From: Myxococcales bacterium
Lineage (GTDB): Bacteria; Myxococcota_A; Polyangia; Palsa-1104
Length of the DNA stretch: 64,000 nucleotides
Assembly (NCBI GenBank): GCA_003170275.1
Contig: PNAM01000049.1
Coordinates: 38,153-102,152, forward strand
Direction: 5' to 3'
The position numbers and the translations under genes were made by a program. Below the pieces are notes generated by a model. That model worked only from the letters and a program-made list of their open reading frames with translations. It ran no database searches and was not told where the DNA came from. Below, piece after piece: positions 52,619 through 61,248 of this stretch (positions are counted from its first letter, which is position 1; every line of letters begins with the position of its first letter).

Positions 52619-54957
52619 TGCATGCCGCCCTTTCGCCGCATGAGGTTGGAAAGCTCGTTGGGATTGATTCGCACGGCCGCGCCGGTCGGGCACGCGCGCA
52701 CGCAGGCGGGTCCTGCCGACAGCGACGAGCACATGTCGCACTTGGCCGCCTTTGCCGGTCCCTCCTTGCGTTTGCGGAAGCCGAGCCACGCGAGCACGTC
52801 GAGGCTCTTGTCCTTCTCGTGCGTCATGGTGATGACGCCGTACGGGCAGTTGGTGGAGCAATTGCCGCAGCCGATGCAACTGTCCCTGATCACGATCTCG
52901 CCGTCGGGCTTGCGGGCGAGCGCGTCGGGAGGACAGTCGATCATGCACAGCGGGTTCTCGCAGTGGCGGCAGGAGATCGGCACCTGCACCGCTGCGAAGA
53001 ACTTTCCGCCTTTGCGGTCGAGGCGGCTGTCGCCGTCATGGGTGGCCGCGCAGGCGGTCTCGCAGTTGTCGCAGGACACGCACAGATCGGAATCGATGAC
53101 CAGGACGTTGCTGGCGTCGGTGATGCCCTCGCCGAACATGAAATCGAGGACGGCGCCCTGCTTGCGGTTGTGCTCGCGCGTGGCGTCGCTGATCTTGCGG
53201 AGCTCCGCGAGCGCTCGAAAGCGCTCCTGCACCTTCGGATCGGTCGCGATCAGCGCGCGGAAGTCGCTCTTCTGAATCACGATCGTTTCGCAGCCGACGA
53301 CCGCGGTGACGCTGGCGGTTCGCCGCGAATCCTCGTCGGAGAGCAGCGCGATCTCTCCGACGCAGTTGCCGGCCGAGAAATAGGCGCGGGTGATGTCGAC
53401 GCCGTGGACATCCTTCTGCGAGATCTTCACCGAGCCGCGGCGGATGACGTAGAGCGCGTCGCCCGCGTCGCCCTCCTTGAAGATCGCCTCACCCTTCTTG
53501 AAGTTCTTGAGCTGGGCCTTGAGCGCCAGCTCGGCGAGGAACACCGGATCGACGTCGGGGAAAATCGAACCCTCGAGCGTGCGCAGCACGAAGGCCCGGT
53601 CGATGCGCCGCTTCACGCTGGCCACCGAGCTGATGAGCTTGAGGATCTGCTTGCGCGGCGTCTCGAGCAACACGCACGGCGCGTCGGCCACGACGGTGGC
53701 GGAGCGACGGCGCCCGGAGACGAGCCCGAGCTCGCCGAAGAACATGCCGGCGACGAGGTGAATGGCTCGATCGGCGGCCACCTGGATCTCCACCGCGCCG
53801 GAGACGATGCTGTAGAAGGTGTCGGTGTAGTCGTTTCGCGCGAAGATGACCTCGCCGGGCTGCTTGACGTGCACCGTCGAGTCGATCAGCAGCTCGCGGA
53901 ACTGCGGCTCGCTGAGATCGCTGAACATCGGCAGGTGGCCCCGGAGGAAGCGGTAGTTGTCGTCGACCGTGCCGGGGAGGTGCTCGAGCCGCTCGCGGAT
54001 CAGCACCGCGTCGGCCGGCTCCACCTCGTGGCCGAGGATGTGCTCGATGACCTCGTGCCCCTGGTTCATCGCCTGCTTGATGAGCGGATACCCGATGAGC
54101 GCACCGACGAGAAACAGACCCGGCACGTTGGATTGATACTTCGAATCGACGAGCGGCACCGCCGCCGCGTCCTTCGAAGGAAACGTGATGCCGCAGCTCT
54201 CGAGGAACTTGCGCGGCGGAACGGCGCCCGCGCGCACGATCACGCGTTGACAGGGCGAGCTCTCGATTCCTTCCGGCGTCTCGATATGGATCCGATCGGG
54301 CTCGATCCGTTGAACCGTCGAGTTGGCGAAGCAGCGGATCGTCTTGCTCTGGATTGCGTCCGTGATCAGGCGAGCGTTCGCGTCCTTGGCGCGTGCGAAC
54401 TCGGCCGAGCGATTGATGATGATGACCCGGTTGTGCCGAGCCAGCGCCAGGGCGTTCTCGATGGCGGAGTCGCCGGCGCCGACGACCACGATGTCCATGT
54501 CCTTCCACTCGTCGGGATCCGCGAGCGAGTAGACGACATGAGGGAGCTCCTCGCCCGGCGCGCCGAGCTTTCGCGGCGTACCTTGCACGCCGAGGGACAA
54601 CACGACGTTCCTGGCGGCGCTGACGTCGTCCCCGTGGGTGATCTCGAAGAACGCACCGTTCTTGCGAAGCCTCGTGACCTCGGCGTTGCAGATGTTCACG
54701 CCGGCCTCTGCGACGGCGCGCTGCCAGGTCTCGAGGATCGCTTCGCGATTGCCTTCCTGGAAATTCACGCGCGCGCGCAGCGGCAGCTTGCGCGGCTCGG
54801 CCATCACCAGCTTGGCCTTCTGATATTCATAGATCGTGTTGGCGAGCTGGCCCTTCTCGAACAGCACGTGCGGGATCTGGTAGTGCGCCGCGCTGACGGC
54901 GGCCGCGATGCCGGCGGGGCCGGCCCCGATGATCGCAACTTCGAACGGGGCCCCCAT
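52615..54957 (-). CDS. FAD/NAD(P)-oxidoreductase with two cNMP-binding and 4Fe-4S domains
   Basis: A 780-residue soluble protein in four modules: a thioredoxin-reductase-like flavoprotein (about 1-330; GAGPAGIAAA for FAD, GAGDSAIENA for NAD(P), but no redox CxxC), a first cNMP domain (about 375-465, FFGELGLVSGRRRSA), a second (about 500-595, VGEIALLSDEDSRRTA), and a ferredoxin domain (about 625-770) with Cys clusters CVSCDNCETAC, CRHCENPLCMIDC, CIGCGNCSTNC and CDMC/CVRAC, enough for four 4Fe-4S clusters. It could move electrons from NAD(P)H to the membrane under cNMP control. Leaderless behind TAGCGT; first gene of the operon. Confidence 0.9.
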   Translation of the reverse strand: MGAPFEVAIIGAGPAGIAAAVSAAHYQIPHVLFEKGQLANTIYEYQKAKLVMAEPRKLPLRARVNFQEGNREAILETWQRAVAEAGVNICNAEVTRLRKNGAFFEITHGDDVSAARNVVLSLGVQGTPRKLGAPGEELPHVVYSLADPDEWKDMDIVVVGAGDSAIENALALARHNRVIIINRSAEFARAKDANARLITDAIQSKTIRCFANSTVQRIEPDRIHIETPEGIESSPCQRVIVRAGAVPPRKFLESCGITFPSKDAAAVPLVDSKYQSNVPGLFLVGALIGYPLIKQAMNQGHEVIEHILGHEVEPADAVLIRERLEHLPGTVDDNYRFLRGHLPMFSDLSEPQFRELLIDSTVHVKQPGEVIFARNDYTDTFYSIVSGAVEIQVAADRAIHLVAGMFFGELGLVSGRRRSATVVADAPCVLLETPRKQILKLISSVASVKRRIDRAFVLRTLEGSIFPDVDPVFLAELALKAQLKNFKKGEAIFKEGDAGDALYVIRRGSVKISQKDVHGVDITRAYFSAGNCVGEIALLSDEDSRRTASVTAVVGCETIVIQKSDFRALIATDPKVQERFRALAELRKISDATREHNRKQGAVLDFMFGEGITDASNVLVIDSDLCVSCDNCETACAATHDGDSRLDRKGGKFFAAVQVPISCRHCENPLCMIDCPPDALARKPDGEIVIRDSCIGCGNCSTNCPYGVITMTHEKDKSLDVLAWLGFRKRKEGPAKAAKCDMCSSLSAGPACVRACPTGAAVRINPNELSNLMRRKGGMH

Positions 54958-54963
54958 GGGGTG

Positions 54964-54969
54964 ACGCTA
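54964..54969 (-). promoter_or_regulatory. -10 box of the flavoprotein operon
   Basis: TAGCGT on the minus strand, 6 nt before the ATG at 54957, just downstream of the 3' end of the RNase P RNA. Confidence 0.45.
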
Positions 54970-55050
54970 GCAGGTCCACCCGAGCGGAGCAACCGAGCGC
55001 CGGTGCCAATCCGAGACGCTTGCGCAATGAGACAATGCAAGGTGGGAAAC

Positions 55051-55454
<404 letters not shown>

Positions 55455-55461
55455 CGATAGA

Positions 55462-55467
55462 TGTATA
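55462..55467 (-). promoter_or_regulatory. -10 box of rnpB
   Basis: TATACA on the minus strand, about 7-8 nt before the predicted RNA 5' end. It lies next to the stop of the upstream zinc-ribbon gene. Confidence 0.45.
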
Positions 55468-55473
55468 GACGAT

Positions 55474-56229
55474 TTACGAAGAAGTCGGTTCGGGCTTTTC
55501 AGTCGGGCGGCCGTCGGTTTCTTCGAGCAGCTTGTCCCAGTAGATGATGCGGTTGCAGTTGCCGCACATCTCGATGCTGTTGCCGCGCTGGATGGTGTTG
55601 TAGAGCTGCGGCGGGATGTTCATGTTGCAGCCGCCGCAGGTGCCGTTCTTCACCGGCACCAGCGCCAGGCCGCGCCGCATCTTGATGGTCGAGTACTTCT
55701 TCATCGCCGACGGCTCGACGCGCTTGGCCGCCACGTCGCGCAGCTTGCGCTCCTCGGCGATCTGGCCCGCGACCTCGACCACCTTGGCCTGCGCCGCGGC
55801 GGTCTCGTCGGAGACGTGCTTCTTGAGCGTCTCGAAGTCGGCCTCGTGCTGGGTGATCGACTTCTTGGCCGTATCGACGGCGCCGACCAGCTTCTTGACC
55901 TCTTCCTCGCGGTCCTGCGCCATCTTGCGCGTAGCCTGCAGCTCGCGCTCGTTGGCCATCATCTCTTTGGTGTTCTTGACCATGCCCGACTTCTGTTTGG
56001 CCTTGAGGAGCGCGGCCTCCTCGTCCTTCTGCTCCGCCTCCTGCTTGCGGCGCCAGGACTCGGTCTCCTCGAGCTGGCCGCGTTCCTTGGCCAGCATCGC
56101 CTCGACCTTCTTGAGGTCGCCGTTGAGCGCCTCGAGCTTTTGCGGCCAGACCTTCTGCATGCCCGCGAGCTCTTGAATGCGAGCGTCGTGGCGCTGGACC
56201 TCGAGTAAGAGCTTCAATTGATCCTTCAA
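55474..56229 (-). CDS. Coiled-coil protein with a C-terminal zinc ribbon (CT398-like)
   Basis: A 251-residue protein. Residues about 1-185 are a long charged coiled coil (ESWRRKQEAEQKDEEAALL). The C-terminal zinc ribbon has GTCGGC and, 23 residues on, MCGNCNRI, the four Cys of the zf-RING_7/DUF164 family. Members are widespread, often next to RNase or tRNA genes; their function is not settled. TTG start at 56229 with GGGAGA 6-8 nt upstream. It sits between the tRNA and rnpB, in one direction, and may be in one transcript. Confidence 0.85.
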   Translation of the reverse strand: MKDQLKLLLEVQRHDARIQELAGMQKVWPQKLEALNGDLKKVEAMLAKERGQLEETESWRRKQEAEQKDEEAALLKAKQKSGMVKNTKEMMANERELQATRKMAQDREEEVKKLVGAVDTAKKSITQHEADFETLKKHVSDETAAAQAKVVEVAGQIAEERKLRDVAAKRVEPSAMKKYSTIKMRRGLALVPVKNGTCGGCNMNIPPQLYNTIQRGNSIEMCGNCNRIIYWDKLLEETDGRPTEKPEPTSS

Positions 56230-56259
56230 CCGAGTTCTCCCTCTCTCTTTGTGGCTTTG

Positions 56260-56333
56260 TGGGCCCACCTGGACTTGAACCAGGGACCAACCGGTTATGA
56301 GCCGGCCGCTCTAACCAGCTGAGCTATGGGCCC
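56260..56333 (-). tRNA. tRNA with CAU anticodon (probably Ile2, or Met)
   Basis: The minus strand folds as a 74-nt tRNA: acceptor GGGCCCA with TGGGCCC, D arm GCTCAGCTGGTTAGAGC, anticodon loop CTCATAA, T arm CCTGGTTCAAGTCCAGG. CCA is not encoded. The anticodon is CAU. The T-arm and variable loop (TTGGTC) look more like the lysidine tRNA-Ile2 than elongator Met, but this needs a covariance model. It is not initiator Met, since it starts with G-C at 1-72. Confidence 0.93.
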
Positions 56334-56344
56334 TATTCCTTAGA

Positions 56345-56851
56345 TCAGCTCCTGGCGCTTTTCAACAGGCGGTAGAGCTCGAGCGGCGAAACCAGCTGGG
56401 TCACCAGGTCCCCGAAGGTGACCAGGGTGCCTGGCTTGATCTCGACCGGCCGGTCGGGCGCTATTCGAGCTCCGTCCACCCAGGTGCCATTTTGCGAGTT
56501 CAGGTCGACCAGTTGCAGCGTTTCTCCCGGAATGAAATGGGCGTGGTGCTTCGAGATGCCGGGCGTGCGCACCACGATGTCGCAGGTGCGCTCGCGGCCG
56601 ACGGTGATGTGCCCCTTGTCCTCGGAGTGGCGCTTCTTGCGCACGGCCAGCGCCTCGAACTTGTTCGGCACGCTGGTGCGCAGCCCCTTGGGCACGCCGG
56701 CGATCTGCTCGCCCACCTGGGTGTCGTCGTCTCCGGAGGCCTCTTCGACCTCGAGCTCGGACATCACGATCAGCACCGGATCGGGAAGCCGTGCGACGAA
56801 GTCCTCTCGCGTCAGCGCGCGAGCGAGCTCCGCCAGGATCGAGTAGTTCAT
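56345..56851 (-). CDS. FHA-domain protein
   Basis: A 168-residue protein with an acidic N-terminal part and an FHA domain at about 80-155 (ITVGRERTCDIVV, GISKHHAHF, LNSQNGTWVDG). FHA domains bind phosphothreonine; this is a likely partner of Ser/Thr kinases such as that at 2930. ATG at 56851 behind TATCGT, 9 nt upstream. It ends 11 nt before the tRNA, in the same direction. Confidence 0.9.
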   Translation of the reverse strand: MNYSILAELARALTREDFVARLPDPVLIVMSELEVEEASGDDDTQVGEQIAGVPKGLRTSVPNKFEALAVRKKRHSEDKGHITVGRERTCDIVVRTPGISKHHAHFIPGETLQLVDLNSQNGTWVDGARIAPDRPVEIKPGTLVTFGDLVTQLVSPLELYRLLKSARS

Positions 56852-56860
56852 CGGAGGCGC

Positions 56861-56866
56861 ACGATA
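56861..56866 (-). promoter_or_regulatory. -10 box of the FHA gene
   Basis: TATCGT on the minus strand, 9 nt before the ATG at 56851, placed in the gap before the 56872 stop. Confidence 0.45.
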
Positions 56867-56871
56867 CCACA

Positions 56872-57471
56872 CTACAGGAGCGTGACATCGCCTTCTGCGA
56901 GCAGGACTTCCTTGCCGCCTACCAGCTGCACGACCCGCACGCGGTAGGTCCGGCCGGCGCGGAATCCCTCCTCGCCGGTGAGCGACAAGCGCGCCGACAA
57001 GCTCCTCGACGACTTGACTGCGGTCTGATAGAGCGCCGTGAACTGGCGCGCCGAGAGCGCCTCGGGATCGTCGGCGTCGTAGATCAGGAACACCATGTTG
57101 CCCGCCCACGACTGGCGCTTGAGCGTCGCCTGCAGATCGACGGTCCAGCCGCGGCCGGTCTCGGCGGGCGTCGTGCCGTTCGCCGCCAGCGAGGCCGCAC
57201 GCGCAAAGCGCGGCGTGATCGGCAAGCCCGCCTTGCCCGGCGCCGACGCGATCGCGCCCGATTCGACCGCGATCGTGGTTCGCGATCCGGCGAACCAGCA
57301 CAGCGTGCCGACCTTGGTGCAGACGCGACCGATGGGCGGCGGCTCGATCATTTCGAGCGGCTCGCGCTCCTCCGCCGAGCGCGGCGTCAGGTCGCCGGGC
57401 CCGGCCAGCGCCGGCGCGCTCCACAACGCCAGGATCCCCAACCAAACCACGCCCCTGCCGCCCATGCACAT
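56872..57471 (-). CDS. Exported hypothetical protein
   Basis: A 199-residue protein with a Sec signal peptide (cut after ALA, about residue 23) and no recognised domain. Two Cys (VCTKVGTLCWF) could pair. The second half has beta-rich segments (GRTYRVRVVQLVGGKEVLLAEGD would be one). Starts: ATG 57471 or 57465. The next 224 nt, to the ECF gene at 57696, contain no gene that I can support. Confidence 0.7.
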   Translation of the reverse strand: MCMGGRGVVWLGILALWSAPALAGPGDLTPRSAEEREPLEMIEPPPIGRVCTKVGTLCWFAGSRTTIAVESGAIASAPGKAGLPITPRFARAASLAANGTTPAETGRGWTVDLQATLKRQSWAGNMVFLIYDADDPEALSARQFTALYQTAVKSSRSLSARLSLTGEEGFRAGRTYRVRVVQLVGGKEVLLAEGDVTLL

Positions 57472-57695
57472 CTGTGGAGCAAGCGCCGGTCCACATTCAC
57501 GCGCGCGCCGGTGCCACGTCGCCCGCGGGCTTCCGCGTGTAGGGCGATCTCGGCGGGGTCCGCAGGCCCGGAAAAGAGTGGCGTGCTCCGCAACTTATGC
57601 ACAGGCGATGGGGGGCTACATGTGGGGCGTGGTGGTGGACGTTTCGGGCGATTTTTTCCAACACCACGACCGCCGGCGGCAGAAGGATGGAGACG

Positions 57696-58688
57696 ATGGG
57701 CGCAGACGCTAAATCGCTGCTCGAGGAAGCGGGGTGGGTGCGCCGGCTCGCGCACACGCTCGCGCGCGACGGCGAGGCGGACGATCTCGCGCAGGACGCG
57801 ATGGTGACCGCGCTCGACAAGCAGCCCGAGGCGCGCGAGTCGCTGCGCGGCTGGCTCGCCGAGGTGATGCGGCGGCTGGTGCACACGCGCTCGCGCGGCT
57901 TCGCGCGGCGGATCGATCGCGAGCGGGCGATCGAGTCGAACCCGCCCGAGGGCGCGGACGGCCTGGTCGAGAAGGCGGAGCTGTTGCGCATGCTCGCCAG
58001 CGTCGTCGGAGAGCTCGAGGAGCCGTCGCGATCGACGGTGCTGTTGCGCTACTACGAAGGGCTCACCTCGGCGCAGATCGCCAGGCGGCAGGGCGTGCCG
58101 GCAGGGACCGTGCGCTGGCGGCTGAAGCAGGCGCTCGAGCAGTTGCGTGATCGTTTGGACCGTCGCGTAGACGGAGGAAGGCGTGCGTGGTGCCTCATGT
58201 TTGGTCCATCACCGGTGGTTGGAGGGCTGGCGCTGCTCAAGGTGGCGGCGGTGATCGTGGCGGTTTCGGCGGCGGGCGCCGTCGGATGGCGCAGCCATCG
58301 CGAATCGTCGTCGACGGAAGGGCGTGTGCCCGGGCCGGTGATCGCGGCCCGCGTCGCGCCCGCACCTGCGCGCGCCGTCGCGCCGGCCGTTCAACGCGCG
58401 CTCGACGACGAGCCGCCGCCGAAGGGCAACGAGCTCGAGCGGGCGAAAGATGCCTATGTGCGCGGCAGGTACGCCGAGGCCGTCGAGCTGTCGCGGCGCG
58501 GCATCGCGCAGGATGGTGAGAAGGCGTGGCGCGTGCTCGGCGCCGCCAGCTGCTTTCTCGGCGATGCCAACGGCGCGACCGGCGCGTGGAACCATCTCGA
58601 TCCGACCGGAAAGAAATTTCTCGAGTACGTGTGCCAGCGCAACCACGTGACCATCCCGATCGCCGTCGACGCGACCAAGCTGCTCTAG
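57696..58688 (+). CDS. ECF sigma factor with membrane-anchored TPR-like extension
   Basis: A 330-residue protein. Region 2 (about 5-70; DDLAQDAMVTALDK) and region 4 (about 115-165; YYEGLTSAQIARRQGVPAGTVRWRLKQAL) make a sigma factor. Then come one transmembrane helix (about 180-205, LKVAAVIVAVSAAGAVGW) and an Ala/Pro linker, ending in an about 90-residue TPR-like domain (ERAKDAYVRGRYAEAVELSRRGI). The sigma part would be held at the membrane and released or gated by the outside domain. ATG 57696 with AGAAGG 9 nt upstream; ATG 57687 is possible. No anti-sigma gene is adjacent. Confidence 0.85.
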   Translation: MGADAKSLLEEAGWVRRLAHTLARDGEADDLAQDAMVTALDKQPEARESLRGWLAEVMRRLVHTRSRGFARRIDRERAIESNPPEGADGLVEKAELLRMLASVVGELEEPSRSTVLLRYYEGLTSAQIARRQGVPAGTVRWRLKQALEQLRDRLDRRVDGGRRAWCLMFGPSPVVGGLALLKVAAVIVAVSAAGAVGWRSHRESSSTEGRVPGPVIAARVAPAPARAVAPAVQRALDDEPPPKGNELERAKDAYVRGRYAEAVELSRRGIAQDGEKAWRVLGAASCFLGDANGATGAWNHLDPTGKKFLEYVCQRNHVTIPIAVDATKLL

Positions 58689-60388
58689 CTGAGGCCGCGT
58701 TCGGGCATGTCGCCGAACACCATCGCGGCGCCGACGCGCAGGGCGAGCGCGACGATGGTGAGCGTGGGGTTGAAGCCCGACGCGGTGGGGAACAGCGCGC
58801 CGTCGGCGGCGTACAGGTTGCCGACGTCGTGGAAGCGGCCGTCGGGGTCGCACACGCTGGTGGTCGGATCGGCGCCGAAGCGCAGCGTGCCCATGATGTG
58901 CTGCGAGCGCGGGATGTCGTCGACCGGCGCGATGAACGCGTAGCGCACGCCGGAGGCGCCCAGCAGATCGATCAGCTTGGGCGAATAGAAGTCGCGCGCG
59001 GACAGCTCGAAGGCGTGGTTCTGGTAGGTGGCGCGCGCGACCGGCAGCCCGTCGAGATCGCGCACCAGCGGATCGAGATCGATGCGGTTGGTCGGCTGCG
59101 GCGCGTCCTCGGCCTGCAGCGCGAGCGCGACGATGTGATCGCGGCCGGCGCTCTGGCGCAAGAGCTTCTTGAAGAGCTTGCCGGTGAAGCCGCCGACCAG
59201 CGAGAAGATGTCGAGGTAGCGCGAGGCCTCCTCGATGGGGAACTCCGATCCCGAGATCTCGACGATGCCGCCGAGCGGCCGTTGCGCGTCGCCGGGAACG
59301 CCGCGAAAATCGGCGAGCCCGTGCGACACGGTGCGGCCGCGATGGCCGTGCACGCGCTCGTCGAAGATGCCGACCGCCCCGGTCTGGAAGTGGAATGTGA
59401 GGTTGCGGCCAACCTGCCCGCTCGAGTTGCCGACGCCCGCGGGATCGGAGAGGAACAACAGGCGCGCGTCTTCGATCGGGCTGGCGGCGAGCACGTAGCG
59501 ATCGGCGGTGTAGGTGCGGCGCTTGCCGTCGGGGCCGATCGCCTCGACGCCGGTGACCTGGGTCTTGTCTCCGGAGAGCGTGAGCTTGACCGCGCGCGTC
59601 TCGGGGATCAGCTGGCAGTTGCCGGAGAGCAGCGCCTTGCGCAGCGTGGTCACCGGCGGCGAGCCCTTGGCGTTCGACGGGCAGCCGTAGCCCGAGCAGA
59701 ACCCGCAGTCGACGCACGCGGGCCGGCCGTCGTAGGGCTGCGAGTTGACCGCGGTCGGATAGGGAAACGGATGGTAGCCGAGCGTGCGCGCCCCGGCGGA
59801 GACCTTGAGGCCGACGTACATCGGCACGCCCGGCGGCATGGGAAAGTCGCCGCTCGGGCGCGGGCCTTCGAGCGGATCGAGCCCGGCCACGCCCTGCACT
59901 CCCATCACCTTCTCGGCGTAGTAGTAGAACGGCTCGAGCATGTCGTAGTCGACGGGCCAGTCGGCGAAGCTGGCGCCGGCGAAGGTCGAGCCGAGCAGCG
60001 TGCCGAGCTGGAAGTCGGTGGGGCGGAAGCGCGGCGACTTCAGATCGGCGTGCACCGCGCCGCCGCCGACCGTCTTGGGCAGCGAGTTGACGTCGGAGAG
60101 GCGTGAGCGATCGCTCTCGCTCGCGCGCCAGGTGCGCGGATCGACGCTCACGAACGGTGCGATGAAGTCGCGGTTGGACAGCTTGAGCTCGTCGTTGGAG
60201 AAGCGCGCCACCGGTTGGCGCGTGGGATCGTCGAGCCCGTCGAAGCGGTTGGCGCCGGCCTCGAGCACCAGCACCTTCTGGCCGAGCTTGCACAACATGT
60301 GGGTGACCGCGCCGCCGCCCGCGCCCGAGCCGATCACCAGCACGTCGAACTTGCTCAACGAGGCGTTGCCGACCGGCGCGCTGCTCAT
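58685..60388 (-). CDS. GMC-family FAD-dependent oxidoreductase
   Basis: A 567-residue flavoprotein with the dinucleotide motif VIGSGAGGGA at about 18-27, the GMC helper pattern SLPKTVGGGAVHADL, and the C-terminal GNLYAADGALFPTASGFNPTLTIVALA. Similar to the large subunits of gluconate 2-dehydrogenase and related sugar or sterol oxidoreductases. A Cys cluster CVDCGFCSGYGC at about 205-216 could bind an iron-sulfur centre. Starts in ATGA overlap with its partner, with no signal of its own, so it is probably exported with the Tat subunit. Confidence 0.88.
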   Translation of the reverse strand: MSSAPVGNASLSKFDVLVIGSGAGGGAVTHMLCKLGQKVLVLEAGANRFDGLDDPTRQPVARFSNDELKLSNRDFIAPFVSVDPRTWRASESDRSRLSDVNSLPKTVGGGAVHADLKSPRFRPTDFQLGTLLGSTFAGASFADWPVDYDMLEPFYYYAEKVMGVQGVAGLDPLEGPRPSGDFPMPPGVPMYVGLKVSAGARTLGYHPFPYPTAVNSQPYDGRPACVDCGFCSGYGCPSNAKGSPPVTTLRKALLSGNCQLIPETRAVKLTLSGDKTQVTGVEAIGPDGKRRTYTADRYVLAASPIEDARLLFLSDPAGVGNSSGQVGRNLTFHFQTGAVGIFDERVHGHRGRTVSHGLADFRGVPGDAQRPLGGIVEISGSEFPIEEASRYLDIFSLVGGFTGKLFKKLLRQSAGRDHIVALALQAEDAPQPTNRIDLDPLVRDLDGLPVARATYQNHAFELSARDFYSPKLIDLLGASGVRYAFIAPVDDIPRSQHIMGTLRFGADPTTSVCDPDGRFHDVGNLYAADGALFPTASGFNPTLTIVALALRVGAAMVFGDMPERGLS

Positions 60389-61248
60389 GGGAACACCTTC
60401 CCGCCGGCGGCGTTGGTGACGGTGGTCAAGAGCGCGCGCACGTCGTCGTCGAGCGGCTCGGGATCGGTGCCGGGATTCGCGGTGGACATCGGCGCGTCGG
60501 CGCGCTCGCGATAGACGCCGGCCGATTCGTCGAAGATGCTGTAGCCGAGCGGCTGGCTGTCGCCCTCGAAGTGCACCATCTTCCAGCCTTGCAGGCCGGG
60601 GTTGCCGCCGTACTCGGGCGCGGCGAACGCGGCCTCGGTGACCAGGAGCGCCAGCTGGTTCCGGTCGTCGGGGTCCAGGTTGGCGAACAGCGCCGCGGCC
60701 GCGACCGGGTCGAGCGACTCGATCGATTTCGGCGCCGCCGAGGACATCGCGCGGCCGAGGATCGCGCGCACCTGATCGCGCAGCCCGACGATCGGTCCCG
60801 CGCCCGCGACCTGGTCTTCGGTCACCGCGTCGTTCGGTCCGCCGCCCGACACGCCGGTCGAGCCGTAGATCTGCAGCCGCCAGGCCGCCAGCGCGACGCG
60901 ATCGAGCGGCAGGAACGTGGCGAAGTCGTTCGCCGGCAGGTTCGCCGACGGCGCGCCGTTTCCGTCGGAGAACGGCTGTCGTCCGGAGTACGGGCCGCCC
61001 GCATACAGCGCCGGCGGATCGGCGTCGAAGGCGGTCAGCAGGCGCTCGACGTACTCGACCGCGCCGAGCGCCGCGCCGCCGGGCGTGTCGTCGGGCGGCA
61101 AGATCACGTCGGCGAGCGCGGCGAGCGCACGCCGTTCACCGTCGCTGAAGAAGACGCCGCGCGGCGTTCCGCAGCCAAACGGGAGCTGCGAGGCGGCGGC
61201 CGCGGCACCCACGATCTTCATGAAATCGCGCCGGTTGATCGGAGCCAT
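60385..61248 (-). CDS. Tat-exported gluconate 2-dehydrogenase subunit 3-like protein
   Basis: A 287-residue protein with a twin-arginine signal (NRRDFMKIVG at about 5-14) and helical DUF/gluconate-2-dehydrogenase subunit 3 domain: SDGERRALAALADVILPPDDTPG and, near the end, GYSIFDESAGV. The small subunit guides the GMC flavoprotein out of the cell. Leaderless ATG behind TATCAT. It overlaps the long tail of the upstream beta-helix gene by 113 bp. Confidence 0.85.
   Translation of the reverse strand: MAPINRRDFMKIVGAAAAASQLPFGCGTPRGVFFSDGERRALAALADVILPPDDTPGGAALGAVEYVERLLTAFDADPPALYAGGPYSGRQPFSDGNGAPSANLPANDFATFLPLDRVALAAWRLQIYGSTGVSGGGPNDAVTEDQVAGAGPIVGLRDQVRAILGRAMSSAAPKSIESLDPVAAAALFANLDPDDRNQLALLVTEAAFAAPEYGGNPGLQGWKMVHFEGDSQPLGYSIFDESAGVYRERADAPMSTANPGTDPEPLDDDVRALLTTVTNAAGGKVFP

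Noticed and set aside
56260..56333. Initiator tRNA-Met
   Set aside because: The acceptor begins with a paired G-C at 1-72, unlike initiator tRNA; the rest resembles tRNA-Ile2 more.
58526..60106. A 526-residue plus-strand frame opposite the GMC oxidoreductase
   Set aside because: Composition is an antisense artefact of high GC; the minus strand holds the FAD motif and family signatures.
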